A stretch of 64,000 bases of DNA, from assembly GCA_024434115.1 (NCBI GenBank), contig QMIT01000010.1:1-64000 (forward strand). The letters are read 5' to 3'. The number at the start of each line of letters is the position of its first letter. Positions within the stretch are counted from its first letter, which is position 1. Shown here in pieces: positions 61,319 through 64,000 of the stretch. Made by a program: the position numbers and the translations under genes. A model generated the notes under the pieces. That model was not told where the DNA came from, searched no databases, and saw nothing but the letters and a program-made list of their open reading frames with translations. The stretch comes from Chloroflexota bacterium. Lineage in GTDB: Bacteria > Chloroflexota > Anaerolineae > Aggregatilineales > J027.

Positions 61319-63202
61319 CTAACGGTTTACACGCGGGTCATCTGGTGCAACTTGGAATTGGGCCGGCCACGGAATGTAGTGGCTGACAAATTCTTCCTTT
61401 TCCACCAGAATATTGCCTTCAGCGTCCTTGATGGTGCGATAAACATAAACATCTGAACCCGAAACGGCATAATCTACTTGGATCGCTTGCCCACGTTGCA
61501 GACCCGGTGTTGCACGATAAATGGTTGGCCCCGGCGGTGTGACATTCCGCACATACGGGCCTTCTTTGGTTACTTTGCGCCCTACACTGGTGCTATAAAT
61601 CTTAAACTGGATACTGGCATTCGCTGGACGCACATACACTTCCAACAGCAGGTGATAATCCGTGTCGTTCTCAAATTTGAAGTCCACAATCGGTGAAAAG
61701 ACCGTCGCATCCAAACCCGGCCCTTCGCCCGTTTCATAATAGGCGACACGATAGCCATGCGGATACCGTTCAATGATGGGGAAGCCGCCATAAAAAGCCG
61801 CTTGGAACAGTGTCGAAGAGACTTGGCATACCCCACCCCCAACACCTGTGATTGTTTGGTCGCCCACAATCACAAGGCCTGTCTCATAGCCCTCTTCCTC
61901 GCTCACATCACCCAGATATTGATTAAATGAAAAGACGGTGTGTGGCGGGATAACAATGCCATGAAAACGCGCGGCGGCGACTTCGATATTGGTGCGACGG
62001 TTGGCGGTGCTGCCGACAAAATAGGTTGTGGCGGCGGTAATCTGTTCCGTGATTCCCAATTCTTGCGCGGTCATGGTATCACGTACCGCAGGCATAACGG
62101 TTTGGAATACCAGCGGCACGGCTCGATCAGCATTAGAGAAAACAGCCCGCTCAAATAGTGGCAGGGTGTTGGCAGTATCCAGTTCTCGTCCATCTTGACT
62201 GGCTTGGAGAACCTCTAATTGTTTGGTCTCATCATTAAAGGTGAAACGGGCATCCACCGGGGCCGTCCGCAGTTCGGGCGCAATTTGCTCCAAAAATCCT
62301 TCAACTGCATCGGTGGTAACATTCACCTCGTAATGGGAAGTGCCGTCGCCGTTGGGGACTTTTTCAATGCGCAGCATGTTTTCAATATCTTCCGGTTTCG
62401 CTGTCCATGGCCCGGCGGTTGTGCCTTCTTCGGGGCTGATAAAAAATGTTACCCCGCGTGTATCCAGCGCAATATTAACCAATGCGGCGGCGTCACTAGC
62501 ATCCCAAACTTCGGGGGCTTGTTCGACCACCACCAGATTGATTTCACTACGGCTGCTTAAGCGCATAATTTCTTGTTGCAACAAGGCCAGTGTCGCGGGG
62601 ACATCTACCACGCGCCCTACTTGACTGGTTGTAACAACGGCTTGGCGATTTTGAATGGTCAGAGTAGCGTCTTGTACCGGACGATTGACAAAATCGTTGG
62701 AGACTTGCCCCAGAATTTGCTCGGCTTCGCTTTGGTTATAGGTGATGACCGGGGCAAGTGGATAGCCGCTCCGCCATACATCCCACTGGTCGAATAAATT
62801 GCCCAATCCGCTGCGGCTGCGTCCAACATTATAGGCTTCGTTGACCGTCGCCTCAATATTCATCGTGACGCCGAGTTCGCTGGCGGTATATTCCCACGTT
62901 TTATCGCCATCTCGAAAAACAAAGGTAGCATCTTCGGGATAGGTAAAGCGATTAGCGAGAGCGGCCCGCGCTTCGTCTTTGGTCATGCCCGCTAGGTTGA
63001 GGCCAAAAATAGTGGAGACACCGGGGTAGATGCGATCTTGGTAGGTGAACTGATAACCTGCAATGCCCGCAACCAAGAGGAAAAACAGCAGCACCAGACC
63101 CGTTACTACCAACATGGGCAGCCGAATCATCCAAGGATTCATGCTGTCATCATAGGCAACCCGACGCTGTGGAGAGTAGTATCGTTGTGGGTCACTGGTC
63201 AT
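61319..63202 (-). CDS. VanW-family protein with peptidoglycan-binding-4 repeats
   Basis: 627 residues: one N-terminal membrane helix (about 29-52), repeated PG_binding_4-like domains (FTYPEDATFVFRDGDKTWEY... and a second copy near residue 270), then a VanW domain (FSFNQYLGDVSEEEGYETGLV; GVGGGVCQVSSTLFQAAFYGG; PHGYRVAYY). A C-terminal G5-like beta region ends it. VanW proteins occur in and beyond vancomycin clusters and are thought to act on the cell wall; the chemistry is unknown. No van genes are nearby, so this is a housekeeping-type member. Confidence 0.88.
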   Translation of the reverse strand: MTSDPQRYYSPQRRVAYDDSMNPWMIRLPMLVVTGLVLLFFLLVAGIAGYQFTYQDRIYPGVSTIFGLNLAGMTKDEARAALANRFTYPEDATFVFRDGDKTWEYTASELGVTMNIEATVNEAYNVGRSRSGLGNLFDQWDVWRSGYPLAPVITYNQSEAEQILGQVSNDFVNRPVQDATLTIQNRQAVVTTSQVGRVVDVPATLALLQQEIMRLSSRSEINLVVVEQAPEVWDASDAAALVNIALDTRGVTFFISPEEGTTAGPWTAKPEDIENMLRIEKVPNGDGTSHYEVNVTTDAVEGFLEQIAPELRTAPVDARFTFNDETKQLEVLQASQDGRELDTANTLPLFERAVFSNADRAVPLVFQTVMPAVRDTMTAQELGITEQITAATTYFVGSTANRRTNIEVAAARFHGIVIPPHTVFSFNQYLGDVSEEEGYETGLVIVGDQTITGVGGGVCQVSSTLFQAAFYGGFPIIERYPHGYRVAYYETGEGPGLDATVFSPIVDFKFENDTDYHLLLEVYVRPANASIQFKIYSTSVGRKVTKEGPYVRNVTPPGPTIYRATPGLQRGQAIQVDYAVSGSDVYVYRTIKDAEGNILVEKEEFVSHYIPWPAQFQVAPDDPRVNR

Positions 63203-63249
63203 GGGATGGTCTTCTCACCTAGCTAATAAATCCCCAAAGAATATGTTAA

Positions 63250-63278
63250 ATCCTAGCATTTTTGACGGCAGTCAGCAA
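63250..63278 (-). promoter_or_regulatory. Candidate promoter of the VanW gene
   Basis: On the minus strand TTGCTG, 17 bases and TAGGAT, about 48 bases before the start codon. Confidence 0.45.
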
Positions 63279-63357
63279 CTTTTTTTACCTCCATGCCACG
63301 AATAGTATGGGGATTGTAACTTATCGTGCGTTTGGCAAACGATAGAACGACTCACGC

Positions 63358-63386
63358 TAGACTTGCTCCACACCTATCATTACAAT
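63358..63386 (+). promoter_or_regulatory. Candidate promoter of the M23 peptidase gene
   Basis: TAGACT (63358-63363), a 17-base spacer and TACAAT (63381-63386). Transcription is expected near 63393, 28 bases before the ATG. It is divergent from the VanW promoter. Confidence 0.5.
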
Positions 63387-63420
63387 GTTCCCTACGATTT
63401 ATCACCTATAGGGTTTCAAC

Positions 63421-64000
63421 ATGCGGCGATTTCAAGCAGTATTTGTATTTTTAATGGTACTAGCAGGATTAACAGTTGTTTTGATTGCGCATCCGGCCAA
63501 TGCCCAAGATGCTTCGAGTAATGTTTTTGTCTTGGTAGAACCCAGCGAACAAATTCAAGAGGGGCGTTCGGCGCTTTTACGAGTGCAGATTTTGGATGGG
63601 TCACATCCAAAGGAAGTACAGGCCACATTTCTAGGCCGCGTAATCTACCTCTATCCAAGCGTAGATGGCGATTGGATCGGCTTTTTAGGCATAGATATGG
63701 ATGCGCCTACTGGAACCCAATCTGTTGAGATTTTCTATACCGCCGATGATGGGTCGCAGCAGACTTTCCGTAAGGACATTGAGATTATGTGGGGCGCATT
63801 TCTCTATCAAGATATTCCCCTCCCCTATAATCTTGAACCGCTGCTTGACCTCGACATTAATCGTCAAGAGGTCGAAACACTGGTGCGCGTGATGAATCGC
63901 ACCACCCCTGAAAAATTCTTTACCGACTTTATCAACCCTGTCCGTGACATTGAGATTTCTGAGTTTGGTGGTATTCGCAATTACAACAATGGGGTCTATG
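63421..64000 (+). CDS. Secreted M23-family peptidase, 5' part (runs off the window)
   Basis: 193 codons are visible with no stop. ATG 63421 starts a signal peptide (MRRFQAVFVFLMVLAG..., ending AHPANAQ near residue 29). A beta-rich domain follows, then the beginning of what looks like the M23 catalytic domain: FGGIRNYNNGVY at the right edge, matching the FGxRRxYNNGxY segment that includes strand 1 of LytM-type endopeptidases. The HxH and metal residues lie beyond the edge. It would cleave peptidoglycan cross-links. Confidence 0.8.
   Translation, partial: MRRFQAVFVFLMVLAGLTVVLIAHPANAQDASSNVFVLVEPSEQIQEGRSALLRVQILDGSHPKEVQATFLGRVIYLYPSVDGDWIGFLGIDMDAPTGTQSVEIFYTADDGSQQTFRKDIEIMWGAFLYQDIPLPYNLEPLLDLDINRQEVETLVRVMNRTTPEKFFTDFINPVRDIEISEFGGIRNYNNGVY

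Overview
The window looks like a chromosomal stretch from a filamentous or biofilm-type Chloroflexota (probably Anaerolineae or a close class). This is inferred from gene content and style: a secretin-free Tad pilus operon with a receiver-ParA (TadZ) protein, lipoproteins and glycosidase-like proteins with Pro/Thr-rich linkers, several GT39-type membrane glycosyltransferases, a cyclase-AAA ATPase signalling protein, a DtxR regulator and frequent TTG/GTG starts. No rRNA, tRNA, CRISPR array, transposase or phage gene was seen. Nearly all of the sequence is coding, on both strands, with many 1-4 base start/stop overlaps.

Layout. 1-500: A/T-rich edge with tiny open frames and the terminator of the next operon. 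498-4575 (-): two paralogous secreted HExxH metallopeptidases behind a small ORF. 4664-5148: RelE/ParE-like toxin-antitoxin pair. 5163-7970: CPBP membrane protein, enoyl-CoA hydratase, thioesterase and a DtxR-type regulator. 8068-9585: membrane protein converging on branched-chain aminotransferase, which has an Ile-rich upstream mini-ORF. 9785-11623: secreted WD40 double propeller. 11694-13490 (-): aspartate kinase with a long leader that looks like a peptide-controlled attenuator. 13723-18309: CorA transporter with an overlapping upstream mini-ORF, a membrane-anchored glycosidase-like protein and a GT39 enzyme. 18310-26630: mixed metabolism (amidohydrolase, YitT, F420-type nitroreductase fold, methyltransferase, GH1 beta-glucosidase, RimO, SET protein). 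26707-32783: phosphonate-type binding lipoprotein, two GT2 glycosyltransferases, SAM hydroxide adenosyltransferase, MurA and two small proteins. 32780-38574 (-): cyclase-AAA ATPase, coiled-coil protein, CE7 esterase, Rieske protein and a frameshifted gene remnant. 38608-45222: GT4, two GT39 proteins, RNase Z. 45258-49447 (-): CopD-like protein, ABM-fold protein and two more glycosidase-like proteins, one with SH3b domains. 49746-57905: response regulator, histidine-kinase-like protein and the Tad motor (CpaB, TadZ, TadA, TadB, TadC), closed by a terminator. 57909-64000: ComF, long HPF, PIG-L deacetylase, GNAT, HdeD-like, VanW-type protein and the 5' part of an M23 peptidase.

How it works together. 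Much of the window concerns the cell surface: polysaccharide and glycoprotein synthesis (GT2, GT4, GT39, MurA), wall or sheath remodelling (VanW, M23, glycosidase-like proteins, CE7), secreted peptidases and Tad pili under two-component control. The most novel material is regulatory. The aspartate kinase leader combines a Thr/Met-rich peptide with mutually exclusive RNA helices. Mini-ORFs also precede ilvE and corA. Two genes appear to start at non-AUG/GUG/UUG codons (ATT, and possibly CTG) behind near-perfect Shine-Dalgarno sequences. All functional calls rest on motif recognition by eye; no database search was run.
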